In this document: piece by piece, positions 12,076 through 24,600 of the stretch
Numbering within the stretch: the stretch's first letter is position 1
Layout of the letters: each line of letters starts with the position of its first letter
Source: Tetranychus cinnabarinus
Taxonomy: Eukaryota; Arthropoda; Arachnida; Trombidiformes; Tetranychidae
Assembly: GCA_022266195.1 (NCBI GenBank)
Contig: WHVY01000001.1
Coordinates: 17,174,001-17,238,000 of the forward strand
Length of the DNA stretch: 64,000 nt
Direction of reading: 5' to 3'
Notes under the pieces: generated by a model
What the model saw: the letters and a program-made list of their open reading frames with translations, nothing else
Told to the model about the DNA's origin: nothing
Databases searched by the model: none
Translations under genes and position numbers: made by a program

Positions 12076-12391
12076 TCAAAATAGTGATAGCTCTTAAGGT
12101 TATAGTAATGATTGTAAAATTATTCATTCCAACTGAAAAAATGCAATTAATGCAAACTGTTAATCAGAATCAAAATCAATCAATCAAATTGATTGCGCTT
12201 AATTCATATTTTTTGGAAAATCATTAATTTTTTATTGAAATTTTTCTGGCTTTTTTCTCAATTTTTGACTATTATTATACTTTGAGTAACTGATCAAACC
12301 AATTTGGAAAAGAATCACGTTGATCGCCAATTATTATTTTTTTATAACTTATAACAATTATAACAGCTTAAAGCATCAAAAAATGGTATGC

Positions 12392-12397
12392 AATAAA
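12392..12397 (+). promoter_or_regulatory. Candidate polyadenylation signal of the GATA gene
   Basis: AATAAA about 320 bases after the GATA stop codon. A second, AATAAA-like site is near 12540. Choice between them is not possible from sequence alone. Confidence 0.4.
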
Positions 12398-13286
12398 ACT
12401 GTACTTAAACTAATATAGGAAAACGAAATAATTTGATTTTTTTGTATGATTTAACTTATCATTAACAAATGTTGAAACTAGATTTTCTCCTTTTTTTTCT
12501 ATAAGAATTATCTGATTTGTATTACGTATCGCAGTAATCAATAAAAAAATTTGTGCTTATACCTCGTTATTTTATTTAAATCAGCTAAATCAAAACAATC
12601 CCATCATTAAAACAGAGATGAAGCAACAATTAAAAACTCGAGATCGTTTTGCAGTCCCAATTGCCAATGTAAATAAACGAGTCACTTCAAAAATTGAAAT
12701 TAAAGCGCCGATAAAAACAAAGAGTAAACAATTTGTATTTACAAGCGAAATTAACGATGAGCTGGTCAACCATTGAAACAAGATAAGCGCCAATGAGTCA
12801 CTTTAATCTTGATTGTTTAAAATAAATCCTGATGACTAATAAATAAGCCCTCGATGGCGGGTAAAAATATGAAACTTTTAAGCCACTTCAGATGAGTCAA
12901 ACTCTAGGCTTTTCAAAGGCGAAAGATTAGCCACGTCAAAAATTTAAAGCGAGGTTATCTCTTATCGCCTTCATCAAGACTTTACATCGAAGATATGAAA
13001 TGGACTTGAAATAATTGGCCTCACAATAAGACGAAATTAAATAATAAAGTATTAATTCGCAATTTTATTGAAAATTTAGACTCAAAAATGGTTGCATTTT
13101 CGCTAAACCGATATCTTATGGCTCCATCTGTTATGTAAAAGATAGACTATGCACCATTTTTTTGTATTTTTTGTATACTATTGAAGAGTAACTATTTCAC
13201 AAAGTACACTGTCTACCAATTTTTTCTTTTGTGTTACTTGAATCCCTTTCTTGAAGTGTTAAATTAATTTTATAACAATTTACGTT
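12398..13286. other. Intergenic, 5' flank of importin alpha
   Basis: AT-rich with no supported gene. It includes the probable promoter and leader of the importin alpha gene. A 67-codon minus-strand frame at 12590-12793 has no recognisable feature and is not called. Confidence 0.5.
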
Positions 13287-14840
13287 ATGGCGTCAGATGG
13301 TTTCAGTCGAAAAATGCGTATCCATAATTTTAAGAATCGTGGTAAAGACGCAGATGAGATGAGACGTCGAAGAAATGAACAAACGGTTGAATTGAGAAAA
13401 AACAAGCGTGAAGAATCAATTCTTAAGAGACGTAATGTTCCTATTACGGATGCTTCTTTGGACGCTGATGATGAACAGTGGAGATCGTCATTTAATAGTT
13501 TACAGGAGATTGTTCTAAGTGCTGCTAGTGCTGAACCAGATACAAGACTTAATGCTGTGCGAGCGGCTCGTAAATTACTTTCAAGTGATAAAAACCCGCC
13601 CATAGATGAACTGATAAAATCTGGAATATTACCCATCTTAGTTGAATGTTTAAAACAGCAAGAATCCTCTTTACAATTTGAAGCAGCTTGGGCATTAACC
13701 AATATAGCCAGTGGTACCTCTGAACAAACACTGGCTGTTGTTCAATCAGGTGCGGTACCCATATTCTTGGAACTCCTTCATTCATCTAGTGATAATGTTT
13801 GTGAGCAGGCAGTCTGGGCTTTGGGTAATATTATCGGAGATGGGCCTAAACTTCGGGACTATTGTATCAAACTGGGTGTTGTTAAACCTCTATTATCCCT
13901 CATTGAACCTGATATGGCGCTTTCCTTTCTGCGTAATGTTACCTGGGTAATTGTTAACCTTTGCCGAAATAAAGACCCACCACCTCCAATAGAAACCATT
14001 CAGGAGCTTCTTCCTGCATTAGCCTATCTGATTCATAATAAAGACATCACTATTTTGGTTGATACTGTATGGGCCTTGTCCTATTTAACTGACGGTGGTA
14101 ATGAACAGATTCAATTAGTTATCGATAGTGGAATTGTTACCAGTCTTGTACCACTTTTGTGTCATAAAGAAGTTAAAGTTCAAACAGCGGCTCTCCGTGC
14201 TGTTGGTAATATAGTTACAGGAACTGATGAACAAACTCAGGTTGTTCTGAATTGTAAAGCACTCAGTTATTTCCCTGCTCTCCTTGAACATCCTAAAGAA
14301 AAAATCAACAAAGAGGCTGTCTGGTTTTTATCCAATGTCACTGCTGGTAACCAACAACAAATTCAAGCGATCATTGATGCCAATCTAATACCTGGAATTA
14401 TTCGTCATTTAGCTCGGGGTGATTTCCAAACTCAACGTGAAGCTGCATGGGCCATTACCAATATGACTATTAGTGGAAACAAAGGTCAAATTGAATACCT
14501 CGTTTCTCAAGATGTTATCGGACCAATGTGTGAATTACTACAAGTCAAAGATGTTCAAGTACTTCAAGTGGTCTTGGATGGACTAATGAATATACTGAAA
14601 ATGGCGGGTAAAAACTTTTACCCAATCGCCGCAGAGATAGAAAAATGTGGTGGTCTTGATAAAATTGAAATATTACAGAACCACGATAATTCTGATATTT
14701 ATAAGCTTTCCTATGAAATAATTGATACATTCTTCTCAGATGACAATGACGAAGATGCTTCGCTCTTACCAGCTACCAATGATGGTACTGGATTTGAATT
14801 TAGTAACACTAAACTTCCTGATTCTGGATTTAACTTTTGA
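13287..14840 (+). CDS. Importin subunit alpha, KPNA3/KPNA4 class
   Basis: Cytosolic adaptor that binds classical nuclear localisation signals with its armadillo repeats and docks on importin beta for import. The single 517-codon frame covers the whole family length (human KPNA3/4 about 521). Residues 10-60 are the importin-beta-binding domain with MRRRRNEQTVELRKNKREE and KRRNVP. Ten ARM repeats follow, with the NLS-pocket Trp/Asn motifs in EAAWALTNIASG, EQAVWALGNIIGDG, RNVTWVIVNLCR, VDTVWALSYLTDGG, TAALRAVGNIVTG and EAVWFLSNVTAG. The C-terminus is acidic, with FFSDDNDEDASLLP, and ends DSGFNF, like the vertebrate alpha3/alpha4 tail. The start is a clear ATG (MASDGFSRKMR). No intron interrupts it, so an ancestral intron-poor gene or an old functional retrocopy are both possible. 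It faces AGXT2 tail to tail. Confidence 0.96.
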   Translation: MASDGFSRKMRIHNFKNRGKDADEMRRRRNEQTVELRKNKREESILKRRNVPITDASLDADDEQWRSSFNSLQEIVLSAASAEPDTRLNAVRAARKLLSSDKNPPIDELIKSGILPILVECLKQQESSLQFEAAWALTNIASGTSEQTLAVVQSGAVPIFLELLHSSSDNVCEQAVWALGNIIGDGPKLRDYCIKLGVVKPLLSLIEPDMALSFLRNVTWVIVNLCRNKDPPPPIETIQELLPALAYLIHNKDITILVDTVWALSYLTDGGNEQIQLVIDSGIVTSLVPLLCHKEVKVQTAALRAVGNIVTGTDEQTQVVLNCKALSYFPALLEHPKEKINKEAVWFLSNVTAGNQQQIQAIIDANLIPGIIRHLARGDFQTQREAAWAITNMTISGNKGQIEYLVSQDVIGPMCELLQVKDVQVLQVVLDGLMNILKMAGKNFYPIAAEIEKCGGLDKIEILQNHDNSDIYKLSYEIIDTFFSDDNDEDASLLPATNDGTGFEFSNTKLPDSGFNF

Positions 14841-15730
14841 ACTCTGAATTGGCATTGAATTCGAGCGAACTGGATTGTCATTGTGTTTGGCATTGTGAAG
14901 TGACACGAATGTTTTTAATTGGTCAACTCTGATTTTTGTCTCCTATTTCTATCTCTATCTCTTTCCGGCTCATGCTGATTATCTTGAAACATTGGAAACA
15001 TTAACTCAACAATCAGAGTTACATAGATTATGACGTATATATATTCCACCAATACAAGATTAAATCTGTAAAGGTTCATCTTGGATAAAATTTTTTCTCA
15101 GTCTCACTTTCACTTCTTAACTAGTAATTGTAAGAAAAACTTAATATTTATAAAATTAAGATAAATTGTACGTAAACAAAACAGGAATATATACTCCATC
15201 TATGTAAATCTGATTTCATTTGCGTTATTCAAGCGAATTTCCAAATTCCTCCTTTCCTATTGTAACTGTTTCCTTGCTCTCTCTCCCCTTTTATGCTCAT
15301 CGACTCTTCAATCGATTCTGTGTGTAGACAATGATTGTGACAATTTGTTTTCATCGAAGTGAAAACAAAACTGAATAACGGACTCTTTCCACCGAAGTTA
15401 ACAAAAAAAAGTATCGAATCAATCTTTGAAAATAATGTGTTTTAATAACAATCCTTGGCTACAAACATAAAAATGGTTAACCATAGTTAAATTGTTTCTA
15501 TTTCTTCATTTCTCTCTTTCTCTTACGCTACTTTTTTCACTTTTATCATAACTTGTTACTAAGATATAAAATTAATTCTTGAATGTCTCAAAGAAACAAA
15601 GATGATGCATTTAACAAATCGGTAAAAAAAATTTCACGCGAATGAAATAATCTTTTATTAAAAAGTAATGTTTCTTGAAAAATATTGTTTCATATTAATT
15701 GAATAATCTTTTAGCAAAGCTGAATATTTT
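14841..15730. other. Convergent 3' UTR region of importin alpha and AGXT2
   Basis: No coding sequence was seen. It holds the 3' UTRs of two genes that end towards each other, with CT-rich stretches near 14940-14970 and 15270-15295. I could not assign polyadenylation sites with confidence. Confidence 0.5.
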
Positions 15731-17571
15731 TTAGTCTAGATGTTTATAATTGGCAAAAACATGATCAGAGACCTGTAATGCAATATCAATATCTTCAGAG
15801 GACAAACACATCGGAGGTGTTAAACGTATTACATTTGCTAAAGGACCTCCTTTGCCAACCAAAATTCCATTATCCTTAAAGTCTTCCAGTATTTGTGCAA
15901 ACCCTTTTCCAGATATTGGTTCCTTAGTGTCCTAAAAGTAATAATATGGAAATTTTAAACTATGATTAATTTTCATGTGAATGTGAATGTAAGCCTAACC
16001 TTGTTTTTTATCAGTTCAACTCCTATCATAAGTCCTTTACCACGAACATCTCCAATCACGTTTGGGTATTTATCTCGAAGAAGTGCCAGCCCTTTGATTA
16101 ATTTTTCACCCTGTATTTTACTGTTTTCTTGCAGGTTTTCATCATCAATTATGCTGATAACTTCAGAGCCAATTCTACATGCCAACGGATTACCTCCAAA
16201 AGTGTTGAAAAACAGGGCCTTTTTAATTGACTGTGCTATTTCCTGGCTTGTAACAACTGCTGCCAATGGAAAACCGTTTCCTATTCCTTTAGCCATTGTT
16301 ACTATAGGCCGACACGGAAAGAATTGAATAATGGATCAAATTCATGACACATATTATAAAAAAAGTAAATAAAATCCTCAACCAACCAATATCTGGAACG
16401 ATTCCATGGGATTCAAAGCCCCAATAATGTGACCCCGTTCTGCCAAATCCTGTTTGCACCTTGTTTTGTAAATGAAGAAACGTGTTTACAATAGGCCTAT
16501 TTTTTGTTGTTATGATCATTTACCTCATCACTGATGAACAAGCCTCCGTGCTGTTTGATTTTCGAATAAGCCCTTTTCACATAATCAAATGGAAACTGGA
16601 CAAAACCACCAACACCTGTGATTGATTCAATTATGAAGCCAGCAACTCCACCTTTGGGAACCGCGGTTGCCAATACTTCATCCAAATCTTGGAGATACAT
16701 TTCCGAGGCTTGACATTTACCAGATGAACAATCGCAAGTACGATTTGTTTGGACAAGCGAATCTCGACATTTTGATCCACCAAAACGACCTCGGTAAGGA
16801 TCTGGACAGGTTGTATGTTGGACACCTGGCATGAGTGGAATAGGATATTTCCATGTACCGATACCACCCAAAGCCATGGTATTTGGTGAGCAACCGTGAT
16901 AACAGTTTCTCAAAGAAATCATTTCATGTGATCCTGTATAAAGACGAGCCAATAGAACAGCAAACTCATTCGCTTCAGATCCCGAATTACAGAGGAAAAC
17001 ATTGTTCAATGGCGATGGAAACTTGGTTACCAATTCGGACACATATTTGTGAATCTCATCGTAAAGATATAATGAACTTGTATGCCACAACTTGTTTGCT
17101 TGTTCTGTTATTGCAGTTACCAATCTATCATGACAATGGCCAACACTTGTGGTTACAATTCCACCAAACATATCCAGATATTGGCGACCCTTTTGATCCC
17201 AAACATATTGTCTTTTACCTTGAACCAGAATGGGTGGATTTTGATATTGATAATTCAAGCACGGGCTCAAATGTTTTCCTTGGATTGTTCTTATTTTATC
17301 TAGGTCTAAAGTCTATTCAGAAACCAAGGAGAGAAATTATTAAGGTCTTAAGACTAAAGTTATCTTGTCGAGATGATTCAATTGTCACAAGATTAGTTTC
17401 ACCTGGATTTGGAAAATAGTTGCTTACTTTATAATTTTTAGGATTAAAGTTGATTTCTGGAAGCTTAAATGATGATAAATTTGATGTAAACAAACTGTTT
17501 ATTTGTTTTGGCTTGAGTAACAAATATTTCAATGAATTGTTTAGCTTCGCCATATTCGTCATCGCCTGCAT
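15731..17571 (-). CDS. AGXT2: Alanine-glyoxylate aminotransferase 2-like, mitochondrial
   Basis: PLP-dependent class III aminotransferase of mitochondria, transferring amino groups from alanine or related donors to glyoxylate; mammalian AGXT2 also uses dimethylarginines. Five exons on the minus strand: 17571-17428, 17312-16524, 16459-16387, 16301-16000 and 15931-15731. All have GT-AG borders, short introns (64-115 bases) and matching phases, giving about 502 residues (human about 514). Residues 1-45 are basic and Ser/Leu-rich, like a mitochondrial presequence. Landmarks are HLSPCLNYQYQNPP, GGIVTTSVGHCH, NSGSEANEFA, YHGCSPNTMALGG, CRDSLVQT, ISDEVQTGFGRTGSHYWGFE, the PLP-lysine loop VTMAKGIGNGFP, FNTFGGNPLAC and GDVRGKGLMIGVEL. 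The first Met (MQAM) is assumed; Met4 and Met7 are alternatives. Confidence 0.94.
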
Positions 17572-20500
17572 TACACCTGAATTCGCTGTTTATAGGAATA
17601 TGTTGATTCTCTTTGTAATGATAACTTATTTGAGAATCATTCAGAAAAAAAGCAGATCTTTAATAGGTACAACCAATTGAACGCAAACAGACAACAAAGT
17701 GAAGAAGCATATTCATAACAAGGAAACTTTCAAAAATGAATGGCGGCTTTTAAAATGATGATCACAGGCGAAAAAAACTCTAGTATCTAGAAGTATCTAG
17801 AGCTTAACTGGTATCTATTCGTGAGTAAAAATCAATTATATAATACACGCGAAGGTGAATCCTTGGAAACAATCCAGTCTTGATTATGAATTTTATTGCC
17901 TTCCGTTTGCACAGTTAGCCTTGTAGCCAAAAAATGGCTGAGTGGCTCTAACTCCACCCCCCTTAATGCCATTTTGTGAGCTAGGCTTCTGCTCATTTAC
18001 ATTTTGTTGACCTTCTCGTCACTCCAATGTCATTGGTCTAGCATGAAATTTTTAGGCACCTCGACGGTGTAATTTAAATTTAAATTTTTATTTATGTCCG
18101 TATTCATTATACACCATTGCTGGTGTTCGTATTCTTTTAAACACCACAAGGGTGTCCGTTTTCAAAACATGTGGAAAGCACATTGTATCTCAGATACACA
18201 AAATACACTAATTAATTAGAAAATCACAATCAACTTTCTGGGACTGGAGACACACAAGAGACAAGGTAGCACTTGATTATTAATAATAGGCAGAGAAATT
18301 AAATTAAGGAGAAAATTAATCACGAAAAATAATTAATCCTTGAGAAACTTGTTGCGCCATTTTGCTAACCTAATCCACTCTTATGGAGCAGTCTTGTTAC
18401 ATCACTTGTTTGTCTTTTGATAAAACATGTGTGGACCTCTTGAAAACAATTACCGTAACGATACCCCTAAAGTACTGTAAAGACTAATGTTTCCTGTCGT
18501 TTTATTCAAACACTTGTTTCACTTGTTTCAACTCGTAATCACGCATGATTATTTTAAAAAATCCATGGAGATTGAAGGCTTGATTGGGGTCCATTGAATG
18601 GATTCCATCCTGTACGATAATTTATCCCTGTGTTGTTTTACTCATTAGTGTACATTTATTCTGATAACTCATTCTAATTCTTACTCTAAAATTTTTGGAA
18701 CAAGCTCAGACAGACATAAACAAACGGTAAGCTCTTGATCACTTCTACTTGACTTCTATAATGAACAGATGATACAGATGATACCATTTTTAATTGCTTT
18801 AGTCTGGTTCATCATCAATTGTTTTTATTTTTTAACTTCTAATTTCCTAATTTTCTCCTCTTCTCTTCTTGCAGAGATATTTAATGTAAATTAGATGTAA
18901 ATTTGATTCAACCACTTCTGTAAAATTGTAAACAGCAACTGTACACAGCAACTTACATGGAAGATGTTTTAAGAGCTGATAAGGAAAAGTTTAAGGCAAA
19001 TTGAGGAAAAGTTATTGAAGCAGAGCTTAAGATAATTTTATAGAAATTCAACTATGGAATATTCCATGGTATTGGGTCCAGTAAGTTTTCTAATTGTGAC
19101 CTTTCTCCCAAAGCAAAAGCCAAAGAGCAGAAATTTTTTGAAATCGAGTCACTTCAAGAAAATCGAAAGCAAAGGAAAAGATTGATACAAATTGGAAGAC
19201 GAGACTGTTATGATGCTTCAGATAAAAATGATGAGAGCTCTAAAGGAATTGACCAGGAACAGTTATTCTTCAACATTCTTGTAAAGAGTATCATTCGTGG
19301 TCTCTCGAAGCTTGACCATTTTTTATATATATTATAAGACTCCATTACTCATTGCAAAGCTAAGATCAGGAAAGATGCCCCAAAATTTGACCTTTATAGA
19401 TTAATATGAAGATGAAATGGCCCGGCCTGGGGAGGAAAGCAAGAAATGAAAGGAAACGCAAGAAACAAAGATATTAACGTTTATTACTACAAGCTATCTA
19501 AAGGATTTGAGGCTCAACTTGGCATTGTCTAACTGTCAATAAAAAAGGCAGAGATAAATCTTGGAGAAGCAAGGTGAAAATTACAATCTACCAAGGAACC
19601 AGAACTTGTCATGATACTCCAAAGGCAGAAAGAATTGAAAAGAATAATATTTAGCCAACAATTTTCAATTACGTCTGACTTGAGATTGAATTTATGTGGT
19701 CTGCCCTTTTCAATCCTAGCATGACTGACCTTATACCCTGAACAGTTAATTAAAGTTGAAATAATGTAAATAATATCTGATATGTAAATAAGTTAAATTT
19801 TAACTTTAGCCGTAAAATGGGAATAGGTATAGCAAAAGGAAAGATAGAGAAGGAAGATAAATCATTTCAAATGAATGTTACTGGAAAATCGATAAAGTTG
19901 ATGGTTTAACCTGTTAAAGTCAAGAGAGATTCTTCAGAATCTTCAAGAAGAAGCAAAGGAAGGCAGAAAAGGACGAGAACGAAGACGAACAGGATGAAAT
20001 AATGAGAGAAACATAACATTGGATGAAGAAGATGAAGAATGAAGAGAAATATTTTCACAATTTTTTAAGTTAATAATAATCTGTAAATAAGGGTTAACCA
20101 CTAATTGACTTGTAAATTAAGGATCTCATAAGGTTAATAGACGGTTATGAAAAGTCAAATTGTGAATTTTGCTATTGAAAAGTAGAGATTGAAAATTAAT
20201 TTATGCTGATTTTAATTAGACTTATCTATTTTTAATTCCTCATGGCAATATTAGATTATTTTGGAGTAAATTTTTGGTTCACCCAAAAACACATTGACAA
20301 GATTATTTGCCATTATTATTGTTATAATATTGTTATCCAATCTATTTTTACCAACAAAATACAATACAATAATAATACAATAAAAATCTTTCTATTAATA
20401 TAAATTTACATATAATGATATACAAAAGTCAAGAGCTTTAATGTATAATACTTGATAATCTTGATGGTTGAAATCCTCAAACAATAGCCTTATCAAGTCC

Positions 20501-21363
20501 TTTAATCAGGTTCATTAATGAAAACAATCAATTCAATCTAGTCTATTTATTAACCTTTTATACTGTAAAAGTTTAAACAACAATGCAATTTACACGAAAA
20601 TAAAGTCTATTTTTTAGTAAATAATTTGCCAGCAAAAAAAGGCGAATCTTCATTTGTTTTTGTTTGAACAAACTTCAACTAGACATTGAGTATTCATTTT
20701 TAATAGCATTTTACTCTATCCATTTTAACTAATTCAGTTTAATTATATTTAGGAATAGTAAATCATTTTACCAAAGACAATGTAAATTGTTATTCTAGCC
20801 ATTACGACTGCATTGTTGTACATATCATACAAGTTTTGTGTATACTGAATATAAATATCAGTGGTTCATAGCAACACAAATATTCAACTGAATGAATATG
20901 CCAACTACTCATTAACAGGGTTAATTTGTATTGTTAATATTTTTCTTCATCTCTTCTCTTTAAGTTTGTCATCTTTTCCCTTTAATTAACTTTACTATCT
21001 ATAATGAGTTTTCATTGTATTGTCCCTTGTTCACTCGCCTAATCATCATCTTCAGTTTGCGTTGGTTACAATAATTAAGTAACTTAATTAAGAAAAAACT
21101 TGAAGCCTACAAATTGATTTGCTACCCATTTTTACATTCTCATGTAGTACAAGGCTAACTCATGCTAATAAATTGTTGTCGTTGTTGTGAGTATTGAGAT
21201 GAAATCAAAATTTTTATTCAATCTTATCGAGTTAATCAAGTTAAATGATTCAAGATACATGGACCATTTAACTAATCATTGTTTAGTCAACCTCAAAATT
21301 CTGATTCAAGCTGAGCAAAAGAGTAAAAATTAATTATGCCGGCTTTCAGTTTGCTTTCTCTAA
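17572..21363. other. Intergenic; no named gene
   Basis: The 5' flank of AGXT2 and AT-rich DNA. The 18050-18180 stretch holds short stem-loops of the type CACCnnnnnGGTG. One coding-like stretch at 19083-19334 is listed separately. Purine-rich DNA follows to about 20050. I see no other supported gene. Confidence 0.45.
19083..19334 (+). pseudogene. Coding-like fragment, 84 codons, unidentified
   Basis: An open frame without a start codon runs 19083-19334 and reads as a hydrophilic, Lys/Glu-rich protein containing AKAKEQKFFEIESLQENRK and GLSKLDHFLYIL before a TAA. Base composition is richer in GC than the flanks and codon use looks protein-like. Downstream to about 20050 further short coding-like pieces occur in several frames, broken by stops. 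It may be a degraded gene or transposon Gag; I recognise no family. It could also be chance. Confidence 0.2.
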
Positions 21364-21600
21364 TTATTTGGTTAATTGATTACCAATTGTCCTGGTAATG
21401 GCTTCATAAGGCATACAAAGAGCAACCTTTGTTGAAGGAATCCGGGTAACAGTCAGATTAATAGATTGAAGTTGAATTTTCTGCCAATACAAATCATTTT
21501 CCATAATTATCGTGGAGTAATTTGATAGATCATTGGCTTTAACCACAGTTGTAGTGCAATTCAAAATGTTTAGCTTCAACTGCCGAGGGCTGCAAAACAA
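21364..21600 (-). CDS. Unidentified open frame, about 78 codons
   Basis: A minus-strand frame ends in TAA at 21364 and reads as plausible protein with strand-like alternation: KLNILNCTTTVVKANDL, then IIMENDLYWQKIQLQSINL and VALCMPYEAITRTIGNQL. Its composition is less AT-rich than its surroundings. It may be the last exon of a longer gene or a remnant. No family was recognised and no adjoining exons were established. Confidence 0.25.
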   Translation of the reverse strand: MFCSPRQLKLNILNCTTTVVKANDLSNYSTIIMENDLYWQKIQLQSINLTVTRIPSTKVALCMPYEAITRTIGNQLTK

Positions 21601-24600
21601 AATGTCTGCCAGATGATTGATTCAGTCTTAGCACTTGATACCATGAAGAAAATGAAGATGGACAAGCTTTAAGATAAACATCCATTTAATGGTTGTTGGT
21701 GTCTAAGTGAAAAAAATGTTATCATTAATACTTTAATTCCCATGCTTGTTACGTCCAATCCTTAAAGTTGGTTGAAAGACGAAGATGTCTTTATCCGGCC
21801 AATGGAAGAATAAGAAGGATCTGAGAAAAGAGGAGAAGAAATATTTTATCGTTAGATATGGAACAAAAGTGAAAGAATTTTGTTCTCTTTTACCTGCATC
21901 CAAGTAAGTGTATCATTAAAAACATAGTTTTCATTGACAATCACTGAGTAAAAATACCTTTCATCGTTATTCAATCATCATATAAGTATTGTTATCATCA
22001 TTATCATTATACTTGCTAACACAAGAAAAGCTAGAAATGATGAGAATAAGAATAAGAATGAAGACAACGTTAGAGATGAGAATGGTGATGATGATGATAA
22101 GATAGATGAAGAGGTAAGCCTTTGCTCATGATCTTTTTATAAGTTTGTTTCCAAGGTAAAATTAATCATCAAAGAGCATCATAATGTTCCAACTTGTGAA
22201 GATGAAGATAAAAATATGAAACTTCTTGAGGGAATTGTGGATGTTAGTGAACATAATTCAGTAGAAAGGTAAAAGATACATTTCAATTGTTCACTTTTAA
22301 ACCATATAATAACCATTACTTGAGGAGAAAGGCAGGTTAAACTCAGGTTCAAAGCTATAGATTCCTGTTGAGTTAATCAGCTTAATTTATATATTTTGGC
22401 CATTAATTGATCGAGTAAGAGGTTTCACCTGTAATGTAAAAATAAAGAGAAAAAAATGTCATCATTAAATACTAGCCTTTTCTTTATGTGTGTCTATGTC
22501 TTACCTTTCCAGCTATACCAATCTTTAAAACTAGCCATTTGGTTGATAAAAAAAATCAAGGTAATCAGTCTTTAGAGTTTACTTAATCAATCAGAGTTAC
22601 ACTCCTACTTGAAACGACAAACTTTCCACACCAAATTGATTGAAGAGTCAAGAGTTGCTTCACCCAAAGAGACCTTTGAACACACATAAGGTAATGCTGG
22701 TTAGAAGCAAGTTAGAAACAACACGACTTGATTGACACTAATCAAAAGTTTGAACATAACTAGTGATGAATTGAATCTGCAAAACAGGTAAAAGTAAAAC
22801 TTCAAAAAAGGTTTACAATCAATTAGAGTTGATTAAAACACCAAACTAAACCAAAAACAAAAAAAACCGTTGACTAAAAGTAACAGTCAATCATTTAAGT
22901 AAGCCGTTACTTGATATTCAAACTTGAGGGATAAATATACTAATTATCCTTTCAACATTTCAACCGTTCAATTAAAATTTCCAACTCAATTTTATCATTA
23001 ATATCACTGTTCAATTTAAACAATTTAACCATTACCTTGAATCAATACTTTAATAGTGATAGACTAAAAAGTATTTTCAATTGCAAGTGAAAAATAAAGT
23101 CAGTTTGAAATGAGCTACAAGATGGGAATGTTGATTTTGGATGAAAAAAATTGATTAAATCATATTTAAAATTGAAAAAAACATAACCAAATACAATGCC
23201 AGACAATGTCCTGTCAAGAACAAGGAAAATGTTGAGATGAAAAAAGACTCAAGTTGAATTGAAGATGATACCTAAGAGTATATTCAAAGTGAAATAAACC
23301 AGTCCAAGTACAATGAGAAATGAAGTTATTTCAGCAAATGATGAACTCTAGTTTTAATAATGTAACACAGGAAAAAAGGAACCACAAAAATGTTGTCAAA
23401 AAATAGAGATGTTATTGCTTCTTCAATGTTTCAAAAATAGGCCTTTAAAATGGTTAAATGGTGAATAGAGAATCGGGTTTTGCCTCGTCAAACATTGACT
23501 TGAAATCAAACAATTAGCCATCTAAATGAACAATCAATAAATTGGTTCAATTGCAAGGCAAGTTAGTTTAACAAACACTTCTCAACTTGTCATTTCTTAC
23601 AATCCATTAAATATCAACTTTTATCACTAACTATTCAATATGTATATGGCTGAAGGAATGAAGCAGAACAATTTTCATGGTTCTTTATCATGCATTATAT
23701 TTGTTTCAAATTGAAGATGAAAAGAAGAAGATGATGAAAAGGAAGAAAAAAAAGGACAAAAATATCAAACAAAACGAAGAGAGAGAGAAGAGTAATGTTA
23801 ATGGAAAGTAAAGGATAAAATGATAATTCGGGAAACAGAGCAGTTCAATTGAATATTACATGATACAAAACAGAATATAATTCATTTTGTGTTTTTGTTC
23901 AAATGATAATGAACAGTTGAAAAAAGGTAAGAGATTAGCAGCTGTAAAGGGAAAGACAAAAACTGTAATCTGATCAACATTTCAAATGATTTGACCAGTA
24001 ATAACAGTTGAAGATAATGATGGGCCCAAATGATGATGGTCATCATGATTATGTTGATGATGATAGTTTCATCTGAATGTTCACTTTTTCCTCTCTTGTT
24101 CAGAGTTTGGATTAAGGTAACAATCTGAAAGAAACAATCAAATATCAGATTGAAAGATAAAGATGAGCTTTTACCTCGTTTCCTTTTCCCTTATCATTTA
24201 TCCATTGGTAAGTTCAATGAGATTCTGTGGCATAAGTTTCTCATTTTCTGTGTTTACTCTTCTGTACCGTTTAAACCTGCCTGAGTTATCATTTATTTAT
24301 TCATGTTGGATCATCAAAGGATCAGTAAGAAAGACAAATGGATGAGAGAAGAAGAAAATTATGGAAAATGTAAGGATAAAAATAAGATTGATGGTCAAAT
24401 GTTATCAGATAAATAGTCATCTTGAGGCCAAGCTTGATGGATAATAGATATTTTTGTATTGTTTAAAGTTTACTTTTATCTGCTGATAATGTATATCAGT
24501 GTAAACTGGTTAAACCTCACTTTTGGGTTTCAACATTAACTGGTTACAAATGAGAAACAAAAGCGTTTTCAAGTGTTTAATGAATTGCTTTGGTGATAAT

